DNA of 39,338 nt from Podaxis mareebaensis (lineage: Eukaryota > Basidiomycota > Agaricomycetes > Agaricales > Agaricaceae), in NCBI GenBank assembly GCA_018524725.1, contig JAEUWP010000588.1, forward strand, positions 1 through 39,338, read 5' to 3'. The notes under the pieces are model-generated. The model searched no databases, was not told the origin of the DNA, and was given only the letters and a program-made list of their open reading frames with translations. Position 1 is the stretch's first letter; each line of letters opens with the position of its first letter. Shown here piece after piece: positions 10,590 to 22,216 of the stretch. The translations under genes were made by a program, and so were the position numbers.

Positions 10590-12138
10590 TGACCTGCTCT
10601 ATACGAGCCAGCTCTTCAAGAGCGAGAGAACAATAGGAATCTTTGCCGATGTGGAGTGCCGCCATAATAACTTACAATGTCCATGGCAAACACAATACGA
10701 GGAATTCATTGCGTTCCGCTGACTTAATACGTCCAGGCTGCTAGGACAGGATCCGAACGATGTCATGCTTGAGGTTTGGAGAACAGGAAGAATGTTGAGT
10801 ATTGATCAAGGACACACGCTCGCATCCATTTCACCTGGACTTTTCTTATACATAATATTCAGCTGAGATTCAATAGCGGCCCATCTTTTGGGCTTGCAAT
10901 GCAGAATGCGCTGGCGTCTTCTAGACTCAACGGTTGCTTCTCTTGGAGGTCTCTTTGCACTTGTCGTAGTCATTAGTTTTTTCCATGAGAATCTATCCCT
11001 TGTTCAGCAAGTAACGTTCTGGTTTCGGTGGAAACCAATTCAAGTCGCGATGGGGTGCATGCCTCAGGACCTTTACCAAGTCTGGAGTCAATGACCCAGA
11101 CAGCGCCTGTGAATCGAGCCTGAGGTAGCTTCATTTAATCAGTGCTTCCCGTGAACTAAGAAGTCGAAGCGGCATGGGGTTTGGGGAGATTCGGGCGCAG
11201 TTGGTGCTCGGTGCCTAGCACTCATTCGAATCACATCCAACGGAGTCAACCTAAATGGAAGACGCCAAGTCTTTAGTCGAGGTAATAGCCTCAAGCAGCC
11301 CTTGATATTCTCGTAACCTATGACATTCAGCGCCCGAGTACAATCTTCTGGGGATTTCTTTTCATCGACACATGGCGTAAGGCTTCCCTTTGTGAATGTG
11401 GGATTGGAGACCAGGAAAATGGTCAGAAGGACATGCTATAATCCAGCAGGTCAGAGGAGGCGTGGTCGGATTGGCGACAAACTGGTTGAATATAGCGAAG
11501 GACTGAAGGGAGGTAATCAGAGAATGTGTGCATGCGAGGCAGCAGGCAGCATTTAGTGCCGTTGCGTGATACGACGTCACGGATTGCTCGTAACCTATCT
11601 CACAACCTGGCAAGAAGAGTGTCCGTGAACAAGAGAAATTTATCAACAGTCCGATCTAGTCGGATTCACTCGGATGAGCTGATTTAGGAGTGACCATTTG
11701 CCACATAACTTTCACTGTATTCTTTGAAGGTCCAGACACTCTCAACCATAAGCCACTCTCTAGTTGAAACTCGCAATTGAGAATTGATCATCGAAGAATC
11801 CAGTCGGTGTCGGGAGAAGGGAAGAACTATAACTTACAACGCACCGCATCCGCGGATGCTACCCCTCAAGCTGTACAAAGTGAATGGCGAAAACCCTAGC
11901 GGTGGGGACAAGCAGAATACACCTCAATGGAGAAGAGCCAAAATGACAAACACGTTTCAATCTTCAACCCATGCGAGTTATATTACTAGAATTCTTGATA
12001 TATACCGATATTGCTTTAAAACAAGACTCGAGGGCTAATGTGAAAATTAAGCAGGGCAAATAAACACCATGACACAAACACCATTTCCTCACACTGTCAT
12101 CAATAATAAAAAACAAGCGCAGATCACAAAATCAACAA
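10590..12138. other. Intergenic stretch, no gene supported
   Basis: Only short frames on either strand, none with family resemblance or convincing splice partners. CpG content returns to normal here, which marks the right edge of the decayed block. Confidence 0.45.
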
Positions 12139-13831
12139 TCAACTCTCCTGCTGTCCAACGAACGCCGACACGACAGGTGGTGCAGGTGCGGGCGTAGATA
12201 CAGGTACACCCGCCGGAGCCACTGGATTCGTCGTTCCTGGACCTGCACCATCCGCATTCACACCAACACCACCGATGCCAGCCCCTGGCGCATGATTTTG
12301 TCCCCCACCGGCATTGACATATGACGCACTTAAATTCGCGAGAAATGGAAAGGCAGCAGGATTGGCAAGAAGGGAAGCTGGTATCAAATTCGTGGGAATG
12401 CCTGGTTGCTGTGCGGAGGCTCCAAAGCTCCAAGCGGCGATGTAATCAGTAAAGGGTCTGTTTTGCATTTGCATTTCAACTTGTGCTTGAGGTGCGGAAG
12501 TGGCTGGGAGGATGGATACTGGTGCTGGTGCTGATGTCGTTGGTAGTGGAGGTAGTGACGGTGTTGGTGTGGGCGTAGTTGAAGGTGTGGTCGATCCAGA
12601 TGTAGATAAGGTTTGAGAGTATGAGACGGCTGATGGGAAGGAAGGTGTCGACGGCGGTATTAACGTTGACGCAGGATTCTGTGCAGATGGTTGATTAGGC
12701 ACCGATACATTCGCAGTATTCGCAGTCGTCGTATTAGAAAAACTCCCTGTCGACGTCCCTGGCCCCATTGGCGAAGCTCCATTTTTCAGCGTAGGGTAAG
12801 ACTTGGACTGTAGTCCAGACCAGAATGAATCGTACGTCAAAGACGTAGAGTTGAAGTTCAACATATCCTTCGCCGTCAGTGACGTCGCATTCCTATGACC
12901 CAAGGAAGGTTTCTTTGTTTTGGAGGCGGACACTGGGGTTGACGCAGCAGAAACTGGGGTGGGGCTAGGGCTCCCATTGGTGAACGGTAACGACGTCGGA
13001 AGTTGAGCAGGTTGTTGTGGTAGGGCGGATACAGACGTGTTGCCCGCTGGGAGGGAGGTGGAGACAACAGAAGCAGCCTGGGTGGAGAGATTAGATACTG
13101 TGGAGCTATCGGCAGCGGTATATCCGTTCTGAGAAGAGGATGTAAATTGAAGATTCCCCGTCGGTGTTTGGGCGAGCGTATTCGAGTTCTGTGATGCCTG
13201 AGCGGAACTGGTCTCAGCCGACGTGAGTAGGATTGAAGGGACGTTCGACATGTTCTGCGGGCCGAGCGAAGTCTGAAATGGAGGCCCTGCAGGTGTTGGT
13301 GCCCCTATAACAAGGCTATCCCCGCCCGAACTGTTTTCTTGGCTCGAGCCGTCCAGAACGGTGTCCAAGGTAGAAGATCGGCTTAGGGAGTCGAGCCATG
13401 ATTTATATGATGAATCAGAAAACTTGGATGACGAGGAGACAAGGGTGTCGTTTTGGGTAGCGGCTGGGAGAGTGGATGACGTTAGGTATGGCTTTGGTCC
13501 TCGTTGGTGCGAGTGATGGAAGTAAAGATTTTCCACTTCGTTAAGATTCTGTCTTTGCTGTACACAGAACCGCCAGCGTTAATATGAGTTACGGATCAAA
13601 AACAAAACACACACCCAACCATGCTCAACTTTCAATCTCGCATACTGCAACCGCATCTGCAACTGTCTCGAGAGCTAGATAATGTGGATCGCCAAATGCC
13701 ATCAACATCTCAACTCCCAACAGCAAAAAGAACAACACACTGACATGATTAGCCTTCGCCCTCTCCAACGTCTGCTTCCTCTTCTTCTCCATCTCACTAG
13801 CCTGAGCAGCAGTCGATGCCGTAGAAACCAT
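12139..13831 (-). CDS. Unknown protein: N-terminal coiled coil plus long Ser/Thr/Pro-rich region
   Basis: Three exons with phase-consistent introns: 13831-13745 (start MVSTASTAAQASEMEKKRKQ), an intron of 70 bases, 13674-13615, an intron of 57 bases (donor gtgtgt), and 13557-12139. The product is 521 residues. The first 80 residues are a charged helix (LSRQLQMRLQYARLKVEHGW, then QRQNLNEVENLYFHHSHQ) that looks like a conserved coiled coil. The remaining ~440 residues are a disordered Ser/Thr/Pro/Ala-rich chain with a more ordered patch (YDSFWSGLQ) near the middle and NRPFTDYIAAWSFG near the end. A single-frame reading that stays open past the first intron ends early at 13625 and does not explain the helix. 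I do not recognise the family; a regulatory or scaffold role would be a guess. Confidence 0.75.
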
Positions 13832-14251
13832 ATTCGAAAGTCCCAGTTGGCAAGAAAACAAGAAGCGATAGGTTCCGTCAACGTGTTCTGTTATCAGTGA
13901 TTGAGCTAATGTCGAGATTCGGCTGCCATGAGGATTCAGACGGGCGGTCTGACGAGTACAAAGGGGTGCGTGTGTGTGGTGTCGAATCGGGGAAGCGAAA
14001 CCCAAATTTGACCTTGTACCACAACGTGTGTTCTCTCCACGTGATTCCCTCCCTCCTATCACGTGCTCTGAAACTCATTAAGGCCAAGGAGTTTCAGCTG
14101 ACAGATAAGATAATGATCAAAGAATTAGCATATGCATCAGATGATAGTGGTGATGTTGCGAGTGTTTGAACACGGGTGACAGTTATAAAAGTGCACAGAC
14201 CACTGGCGTTCTTTATTCTTCTCCCACCTGTGTCCACTACAAGCCCCACCG
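13832..14251. promoter_or_regulatory. Divergent promoter region between the coiled-coil gene and the dioxygenase gene
   Basis: About 420 bases between two divergently transcribed starts (13831 minus, 14252 plus). A TATA-like TATAAAAG at about 14185 lies 66 bases before the dioxygenase ATG. No specific operator is recognised. Confidence 0.4.
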
Positions 14252-14939
14252 ATGCCCCTCGCTCAGCCGCTTAACTTTCCGAAATGGTTGAAAGAGAATA
14301 CACATCTCTTGCAGCCTCCCGTGAACAACTTTTGTATGTATAGAGGTGGAGACTACGTGATTATGGCTGTCGGTGGGCCCAACGAAAGGAATGATTACCA
14401 CGTCAACGAGACCGAGGTTGGGCGTCAAACTCCAGCCAGAATGCATCCGACATCTAACGGCCATCGAAACAGGAATGGTTCTACCAGTATAAAGGTGGAA
14501 TGTTATTGCGAGTTGTAGATGATGGCGAGTTCAAGGATATCCACATCGAAGAGGGCGAAATGTTCTTGTTACCAGGTACTTTGGTTTCCGTTCCTCAAGA
14601 CCCACAAAGATAACGGCGAATAGCGAACACACCGCACAATCCTGTTCGTTTTGCCAACACGATTGGAATCGTCGTCGAGCGCACTCGCCCAGAGGGATCT
14701 CTAGGTAAAAAAAATTTCCCTCGCATTTCGCCGATGAGGAGTATTGCTGAGGGGAGATTCTAGACCGGCTCAGATGGTACTGCCGTTCCCCGGCTCATAC
14801 CGAACCTACGATCATCTACGAAGAAGCCTTCCATGTCACAGACTTGGGATCTCAATTGAAACCCGTGATCCGGCGTTGGCAGGATAATGAAGACCTCAGG
14901 AAGTGCAAAGCCTGTGGAACTGTTGCAGAGCCAAAGTGA
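14252..14939 (+). CDS. BNA1: 3-hydroxyanthranilate 3,4-dioxygenase
   Basis: Four exons (14252-14416, 14473-14575, 14624-14704, 14764-14939) join in phase to a 174-residue protein, the usual fungal length. It opens the ring of 3-hydroxyanthranilate on the kynurenine route from tryptophan to quinolinate and NAD. The cupin iron ligands are in place: His and Glu in [14 protein letters not shown] (His50, Glu56) and His with the substrate-binding Arg in NTPHNPVRF. The conserved [14 protein letters not shown] and the C-terminal KCKACG are also present. The start is fixed by the family N-terminus ([19 protein letters not shown]). The second intron starts gtactt, which is slightly off consensus. It is convergent with the anthranilate phosphoribosyltransferase gene, 167 bases away. 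Confidence 0.95.
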
Positions 14940-15106
14940 TCTTGGGTTGCTCGATAGATTTATTTTTATTTTTATAATACATAGCGCTTCACACCAGGTG
15001 TCACGTCGTGCCCCGTACTCGGTTACAGACGTGTTAGAAGCTTTGATCGAGCAACAGAACCTTATGAAGTTAGTATAACGTATACGACCGATAGTTTGTT
15101 GATCCG

Positions 15107-16356
15107 TTAGATATTTCTGGTACAAGGGTATCTGCTTATTTCTGGACTTCGGCTGCGCAAAGTAGCATTAGCTCCAAGAACCTCAGGGCGACGTTCCACA
15201 AACGTACCAGCAGCCTTCTGTCCCTCATCCCTAAAAATCTCCAAAGCCCTCCACGCCGCTCCCGATAAAACACTTTGACGAGCAATCTCAGTACCTTCCT
15301 TATAATCCTTCGCAATCCCAGCAACAACCAACAGCGCCGAAGCATTCATCAACACAAATTCCAACACGGCCGTAAGATCCTCAGGGACCTTCCCACCAGA
15401 ATTAAGCAACCTCTTAAAAGTCTCCGCATTCTCCTCCGGTCCACCACCAGCGACCTTTGTCAACGGGTGCCTTCCCAACCCAAAATCCTCAGGCGTAAGC
15501 GTCCCCTCCGTGATCTCTCCATCCTTCAACTCCCACACCCACGTAGGACCAGCACAACTAATCTCATCCATCCTCTCATACCCACAAACAACCAAAGCAC
15601 GCTCTACGCCACCTTCGCGAAGCGATTGTGCGAAAGTGTAGCCGATTTCTTTCTCTGTTACTCCCAGGACCATACCCCGAGGACGTGCGGGATTAATGAG
15701 GGGTCCCAAGACGTTGAACATGGTGCGGAAGGGGAGAGCTTTACGGTAGGGCGCGATTGACGCCATGGCGGGGTGGTAATGTGGTGCCAGGATGAAGGTA
15801 AATGGGATGCTCCTGATCGGGAGGGGAGTGCCTGGACTTGGGGCGGTGAAGAGGCAATCGAGGGATTCAAGAAGGTCTGCTGAACCAGAAGAAGAGGTGG
15901 AAGCTCTACTACCATGCTGGGGAGCGCAGGACATTCGTCAACATCCTGGCTTTGAGTTTAGACTGATATGAAACGAACCTTGACAACGCGAGCGCCAGCC
16001 CCAGCTGCCACAATAGCAGCTGTAGTACTAACATTGAAAAGATTGTATCCATCACCACCGGTTCCAACGATATCGACAACAAAGTCTTTGTCGATGTCTT
16101 CAATCGCAGCGGTAAGCGCACGCTCGCGGAGAACAGCAGCAGCAGCAGAGAGAGATTCAGGCCGACGCTCGACCCTGTGAACGTGCAGGGCGGTGAGCAA
16201 CGCCCCGATTTGTGCCGGGTGCAAGACGTCGGGAGTGAAGAGGTGGTTGAGGGCCTCTTTGAGATCATTGGGGCTGAAGTACTCTGGAGTTTGGACTAAG
16301 CGGGCGAGGAGAGGTCGGAAGGTCTCCATGGAATACTCTTTCGTTGTAGGAGCCAT
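15107..16356 (-). CDS. TRP4: Anthranilate phosphoribosyltransferase
   Basis: Two exons (16356-15979 and 15916-15107) with one 62-base phase-0 intron give 395 residues. The enzyme transfers phosphoribose from PRPP to anthranilate, the second step of tryptophan synthesis. Key motifs are the glycine-rich GTGGD loop (DIVGTGGDGYNLFNVST), KHGSR directly across the intron, the SSGSADLLESL stretch, and RTMFNVLGPLINPARP with GVTEKEIG. The intron is certain because it splits the KHG(N/S)R anthranilate-binding motif. The last ~15 residues (RSRSPEISRYPCTRNI) lie past the family core and may be lineage-specific. Confidence 0.96.
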
Positions 16357-17633
16357 TGTTTGAGTTGGCGAGTTGGCGTTGTCTGAAGGAGAGTGGCTGA
16401 ATGAGTGGGGGGTTTTAAACTTGGAGTAGGCAGGGGCGGCCTGTGCTTTGCATTGCTGAGATTAATCACTGATCAATGGTGGACGGGTGGAATGATACCA
16501 GAAGGTATAAGTTTCCAGCTGCCGTAAAACTGGGTAGTCCGAAAACATGTAATCGAGTTGTGACCGTGGTTGGTACATATATATGTTGAGTTACCGACGT
16601 ACCTCTGTTGGATGTCCGACGTAGTAGGCACCACGTAGAATTGTAGAACCCTATGGGTTGATGATGGGTTGATGAGTGTGATGTGGGAGGGGTACTGCGT
16701 TATCCACGACCAGGGCCGGAAAGTATAGCCAAAATGGGTCAGACCTCTAAGTATGTGGCTAATTGTCCCTTGAATGAGCTTCTCTATGGGAGAAATTGTG
16801 GACGAGTCATCTGTCGCGACGTGGAAGATGATCACGAAATTTGTCCGGTGAGATAAGATTAGATTAATGGATGGATTGCGGCTTATCTGATCACGACGGA
16901 ATGATCGTTTTTCGAGACAGCGGATATCTCCGCAACTTCATTTAGGCAGTGTGGTGCTCCATTCCTCGCAGGTGCCGCCTCCGTACTCCTAGGTCTGTCT
17001 GATCAATAATAATTAGTTTGTTGTTCCCTCGCGATCCTCGCAGTAAGTAAGTATGTTCGAATCGACTCCATCCATCAGAACCCAGATATGGCCATGTTAA
17101 TTGACACCATCAAGGCGGCGACTACAATGAATCTTATCTTAAAGCCAAGGTTTCACTATAGTGTGGTGCTACTTGGTTTCGCATCCTTGGCGATGTGTTA
17201 TTTTTGATTCTGTAGTGTTGTTGCTTAGTTGCAAATGGATACAAAGCATCTGCGAGGTGATACCGGGCCGTGCATCGAGTCTAGGCAAGTACATGTATCC
17301 AGCCCAGAAGCGTCAACATGGAGATTCTGCACTCGTATTCATGGACTTGAGCACATATTGAGACGAACCACATATACACTCTGACGTTTCTCGGGGCGTC
17401 AGGGCGCAGGCACAGCGCCGTTGTACCGCATTCTTGTTCAGAAGTCCCCCAAGACGTTGCCCTGGAGAGCACGGCGTATCGAATTGATACCACCCCTAAA
17501 GCAAAAGCCTCGAGACTCGCAATGTATGTAGACAGTTATGGAGATGATTCGAATTTCCAGAAAGAGATAAGAGATATAAATATCCTCACCCTCCGCCCCT
17601 CCGCATCCGCATGGGCGGCGGATGCACGAGGCC
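16357..17633. other. Intergenic stretch, no gene supported
   Basis: Contains the TRP4 promoter on its left. Several short frames exist but none has coherent partners. The 3' exon of the neighbouring unknown gene might extend left to about 17440 if an alternative splice (donor near 17735) is used. Confidence 0.4.
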
Positions 17634-18413
17634 TTAACCAGAAATAGACATGCCACCTGGATGCTCAACTCCTTGATAAAAGAAGTTGTTTTGTGTTTCT
17701 AGCGAGCATGAGACGCGAAGGCGTGAACGATGTCCTACTACCATATTCTTCATCTTGTCCATAACGGGTTCAGCTTTCCGCCTTGTTCCCAACGCATTGA
17801 GTGCCGAATCGATATCGACAGCGGACGGCATGGAGGTTGTGGAGATTCCCTCGGCGGTCTCGGCCCGTGTGGGCCTAAATTGCAGGTCGTCGGAATCCGA
17901 CTGGAATCCAGTGAATTGGAAAATTTCCTCGAGGCTAAATTTCGAGATCAAATTAGTGAGTCCCTTCTGGATGCTGCCTGTTACATGGCTTCATCCACAG
18001 CCAACCTCTGCAATGACTGGCTGCTCTTCATGAACAGTATGAACTCTAGGTGAGTGTCAGGCGATGCACGGCCGTGGCCTCAACGATCGCAGTACGCATG
18101 AGCCAGGATATGGATGCTAACGACCCTTCCTGGCTCATCTGCATTCCGTTCCCCGGAAGGATGTTTCCTGCGGGGACCGAGAATTGATGGAGTGACGGCA
18201 AGCTGGGATCCAATAAGGAAAGAGGATCGATCATGTGCCTTTGTAGGGTTAAGCCTCGTTTTCTTGGTCCAGCTCACCACTTAAATGGCGTTGGGTCCTA
18301 GTCACGATGAGCCCTTCATTCAAGGCAGCGGCATACAGTTTTCCTGTTTCCTTGACGGCGAGGGCGGTCCTCCTCTCTATTTGAAGACTCGTTGACTTGG
18401 TGTCCGTCTCCAT
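17634..18413 (-). CDS. Unknown 189-residue protein, divergent from the ferric reductase
   Basis: I built this from four exons whose phases all agree: 18413-18278, 18167-18096, 18045-17985 and 17934-17634, with introns of 110, 50, 50 bases and donors gtgagc, gtactg, gtaaca. The protein runs from METDTKSTSLQIERRTALAV through GLIVTRTQRHLSGNILPGNG, a hydrophobic-amphipathic segment SWLMQFILFMKSSQSLQRL and EAILEEIFQFTGFQSDSDDL, to VDIDSALNALGTRRK. The opposite strand also has an open frame at 17730-18053, but it lacks such consistent splicing. I do not recognise the family; the C-terminal end is uncertain. The start lies 113 bases from the ferric reductase ATG, so the two probably share a promoter. 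Confidence 0.5.
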
Positions 18414-18525
18414 CTCCTTCCCCCTTTTCACCCCTCCCCTCCGCCCTCCGCCTCCCCCCTTCTTCGTTCCCTCCTTATCTATAACACCTGGACGCGGCCC
18501 TTCCCCCTCTCTTTATCTCAACACC
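18414..18525. promoter_or_regulatory. Pyrimidine-rich divergent promoter
   Basis: A long C/T-rich tract on the plus strand (about 18413-18480) lies just before the ferric reductase ATG. CT-rich tracts at the transcription start are typical of well-expressed fungal genes. The same 112 bases must serve the minus-strand gene starting at 18413. Confidence 0.55.
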
Positions 18526-21005
18526 ATGGACCAGGTCGTTACTTTTGCCGCTTTGGACTCTCATCCCACTCCATCCGACTCACAACGAAACTCATTCACT
18601 TTTGTATTCCACATCAATCTTTTTATTCTCGCCATCCTCGGAGCCGTGTTTCTCTATAGACTACCCAGAGCCATCGCACTCTTCGGTTCTCCAGAATGGC
18701 TCAGTGGACACATCCTCCGTCACGTTCCTTACCGTCCCGCCAGATCCGCATCCCGCTCACGAAAGATCGTTCAAGCCTACCACAATGCCTACCCTCCCCC
18801 TAACCAACCCCCATCCCCCACTTCCCAAGGACACCCTCACGACATCACCTCCGACGAATCACATACGCTGGCGTATCACCAACAGAATTTCCGGAGAGTA
18901 GACGCAATGGGACGCGAGATCGAAATGCAATACCCAACACACATCGCATCATGCCCTTCATTCCTGCGCTGGACGCTACTCACCCTCCGACATCGCTTCA
19001 CACCCAACTACTCTGTCGGACAAGTCATTATCCTAACCGCCTATTCCTGGATCTTAATTTATGCCACTGTTTTCAAGTCCAACTTTTTCGTGGATTATAA
19101 CCGGGTGGGGTGGATTTCGGTTGCCCAGCTGCCGTTCGTGATGGCATATGGAACGAAGAATAATGTATTGGGGATGCTCTTTGGAATGGGGTATGAAAGG
19201 GTGCGCTACTCTCGTTTTCGTTGATCCTATCTTTGGAGCCGAGTGGCTAAAAATGGAAGCAGCTCAATTTCATTCACCGATTTGCGGGACGAATCGTGGT
19301 GTTGGCTGCAAACTTGCACGGAATTGGGTTCGGTGAGCCGTTCACGAGCCCTATGCTATCGAAGATATCCTTATTCTTAATTAACCATTGCTTAGCATAC
19401 AAGTGGTCGCTGGCCGGCACTTTTACAACCTCAATCCGTCGACCCCAAAATGCATGGGGTCTCCTAGCCCTCATTTGCTTTGACGTCCTCTGGCTCTTCT
19501 CTCTCCAATTTTGGAGACAAAGAGCCTACAACATATTCCTAACAACACACATCCTCTGCTTCTCGCTTCTCCTGCCTGGCGTACGTACTCACTCACCCTC
19601 ACCCCACCCAATCCCCTCCTAACCCCGCACCCCTCCAACCAGCTCTGGTTCCACAAACCCAAACTCTTCCCCTACATCCTCGCCACCCTCGGCCTCTTCG
19701 CCCTCGACTACATCCTCCGCATCATCAAAACCAGCATCACAACAGCAACAATCCGACCTCTCCCGGAACTAGACCTCACAAGGATCGAAGTCCCCAATAT
19801 CAACGCTGGCTGGCGTGCAGGTCAACACGTCCGAGTAAGGGTTTTGACAACCGGTTTAGGGTGGTTCGGCTGGACCGAAATGCACCCTTTTACTATTGCC
19901 TCTGTTGGTGCGTCGGATGCTTTGATTGGGAATGGCGGGAAGAGTAGGAGGCGGAGAGGGGGTGGTGGAGAGGAGGGGATGGTGTTGATGTGTAAGAGGA
20001 CCGGGAGGTGGACAAATAGGTTGTTTGAGATGGCGAAGATGAGTGGGTATGTGGATGGGTTTATGGGACGAGAGGTGAAGCTTTGGATTGAAGGGCCTTA
20101 TGGTGTGTATATTCATTCGTTTCGAGAGGACTCGTGGTTTTTGTGTTGATGGCTGACTGTTACCGCAAGGTGGTCCCGGACATACGAATTTCGCGAGTTT
20201 TTCAGCTGCGGTGATTATCGTTGGTGGTAGTGGTATCACTTTCGGCTTGAGCGTCGTTAAGGATCTAGTTGCGAAGGATTTGAGGGGGATGAGTAGGGTG
20301 AAAGCAATCGAGTTGATTTGGGTTGTACCCGATCCCGGTAAGCACAAACCCCCCCTTCACTTTCCCTTCCCCTGACTCCTCCCGCTCCTCAGCCTCCCTA
20401 GTCCCTCTCCTCCCAACACTCGCAACACTCATCAACCAATCCGTATTCACACCCCTCCGCATATCCGTCTACTACACCCGCGCAAGCCTCACAACCCCGT
20501 CCGTCCCATCTATCCCCGGCCTCACACTCTCCCTCGGTCGTCCACGGATCGCCAAGATCGTAGATTACGCCGTATCAAAAGCGCTCTCGATCGGAACCCA
20601 TTTCGACGTGCAAGATATCCAAGTTGGGGATAAATCCGAAAAGGGTCGTGTGGGGCGATCACAGAGTCGTCGTGATCGTGCTGGGGAATCACATCACGTG
20701 AACGGGCTTGGGCATTATGGCACGAGGGAGGCGAAGAAGTTGCAGGTTGATGTTGAGATGGAGGAGGCTATTGAGGGGAGGAGGGAGAAGGAGGATATCA
20801 AGGAGATCACTGGTGTCATTGTGGGTGTTTGTGGTCCTGTGGAGTTGGCTAAAGATGTGGTTAATGCTGTTGCGACTGTGGATGGTGAGAGGAGGAATCG
20901 GGTTGGTGGAATTGAGGTCCACGAAGAGTGAGTTTGTGGCATGCTTTTCTAATTCTCTAAAAACTGATGTCATTTTTCTTTACCTACAGGGTCTTTGGCT
21001 GGTGA
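18526..21005 (+). CDS. Ferric reductase (FRE/NOX-type transmembrane flavocytochrome)
   Basis: Seven exons (18526-19200, 19263-19332, 19396-19580, 19643-20102, 20170-20337, 20393-20927, 20990-21005) join in phase to 702 residues. The protein moves electrons from cytosolic NADPH through FAD and two hemes to extracellular ferric iron, as part of reductive iron uptake. An N-terminal membrane segment (FHINLFILAILGAVFL) is followed by a cytosolic loop and the ferric-reductase transmembrane core. The heme histidines sit in FIHRFAGRIVVLAANLHGIG and FLTTHILCFSLLLPGLWFH, with the usual 13-residue spacing. Then come the FAD motif MHPFTIAS, the NADPH motif GPYGGPGHTNF across an intron, VGGSGITFGLS, and the C-terminal GVCGPVELAKDVV. 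The final exon is only 16 bases and encodes the end EVFGW. The start has a good context (ACACCATGG). Confidence 0.95.
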
Positions 21006-21798
21006 TTTGTTGAACGTCATAAGATATTGCAGAGCGGGCTACTGCTTGTAGTGTATGTTTATCTTGTATAGTAGAGCATGCGCAGAGCAGCCATGCCGCT
21101 GTACTTTTTATTGACCAAGTTAGTACTTCTGTTTGCGGTGATGTTTGCTTGATGCTTTCCAAACATCACATGTCACATTACAACTGCCCAGAAATCTGGA
21201 GATCGATGACGTGCATTTGACTGAATGCGTTTGAGGCATCTTGGAGGTAAGAATACCGCGTGAGCTTAGAATAGGATGTTCAAAAATACTAAAGCTTTAT
21301 TGAAAGTGGTTACAAAGTGGTTGTTTGTGAGTTGCGACGAGGGTGAAGTACGGGTACAAAAAGGGGGCCAAGAACGGCGAAAGAGCCCGGGAGAAGATGT
21401 GGCAAGGGCAAGGAAGGAGTTACAACAATTCGAGCTCCCTTACTTGAAAGTGCGGACAAAACAGGATGACGAATGGATACAGGTTGGGAGAATCCGTAAA
21501 TGAGTCGGAACACGGACTTCGTGAGCTAAAATTGAACGTGAAAGGGGTTGCGGGTGAAAAGGTTATGATTCTCCTCCGGTTCCCGCGGGGCTGTTGATGA
21601 CAATGAAGTTGATGTGATGGTATCGGGCGAGACGTCGACATGGCGTTGGCGTTGGCATCGTGTGTAACGTTAGCTGTCATGACCCCCAGGCCTGCGTGTA
21701 CTGGCCAGGAAGGTGGGTAGGTAACTGGGAGAGGTGAAGTGGCATGAGAATCACATGGGGATGCGGATGGATGCAGGAAGTCGGAAATGACCCACCAT
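21006..21798. other. Convergent intergenic stretch
   Basis: Lies between the 3' ends of the ferric reductase (plus) and the serine palmitoyltransferase small-subunit gene (minus). I see no further gene. Confidence 0.5.
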
Positions 21799-22216
21799 CT
21801 ATGATAAATGAAGGTGAATGGGGAGCTCATCGGCGTGGCCCCAGAGGTAGTACATCGTCCTCCGTTGGAGGCCCTCAAGTTTTTGAGGGAAGTAGCGGAC
21901 GAGGCCGGTGCACACGAGCAAAGAGACTATCGTGAAGAAAGACACTAAGTGAGATTAAGAGCAAAATAGATTAGATCGACAGGTGTCATTCTTCGGTTCG
22001 GACGAGGCACGCACGAACGACCATTCGCTCCCAGGGCTCCATGACAGTGAGGCCAAAGGTGCATTCAAACCAGAGTTGGAGGCGCCAGAGAGATAAAGAA
22101 AGGCGATTGGAGGTTTTAGGAGGTTTGCGGACGTCCTCGCCGAGGTGTTTCGCCGGGGGCAGAGGGGCGGGGTGGGTGGTGTTGTTGCGTCGGGCGGTGT
22201 GGGTGTACGAGTCCAT
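21799..22216 (-). CDS. Small subunit of serine palmitoyltransferase (SPTSS-like)
   Basis: Two exons (22216-22015 and 21944-21799; 70-base intron, donor gtgcgt, phase 1) give 115 residues. The core WRLQLWFECTFGLTVMEPWE followed by RMVVLSFFTIVSLLVCTGLV matches the SPTSS family: one amphipathic/membrane segment, the hallmark M-(E/D)-PWE(R/K) motif and then a second hydrophobic helix. These small ER proteins stimulate serine palmitoyltransferase, the first enzyme of sphingolipid synthesis. I chose ATG 22216 (MDSYTHTARR); an in-frame ATG at 22324 would add a Ser/Leu-rich extension. The gene is easily missed because the intron divides the membrane region. Confidence 0.85.
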
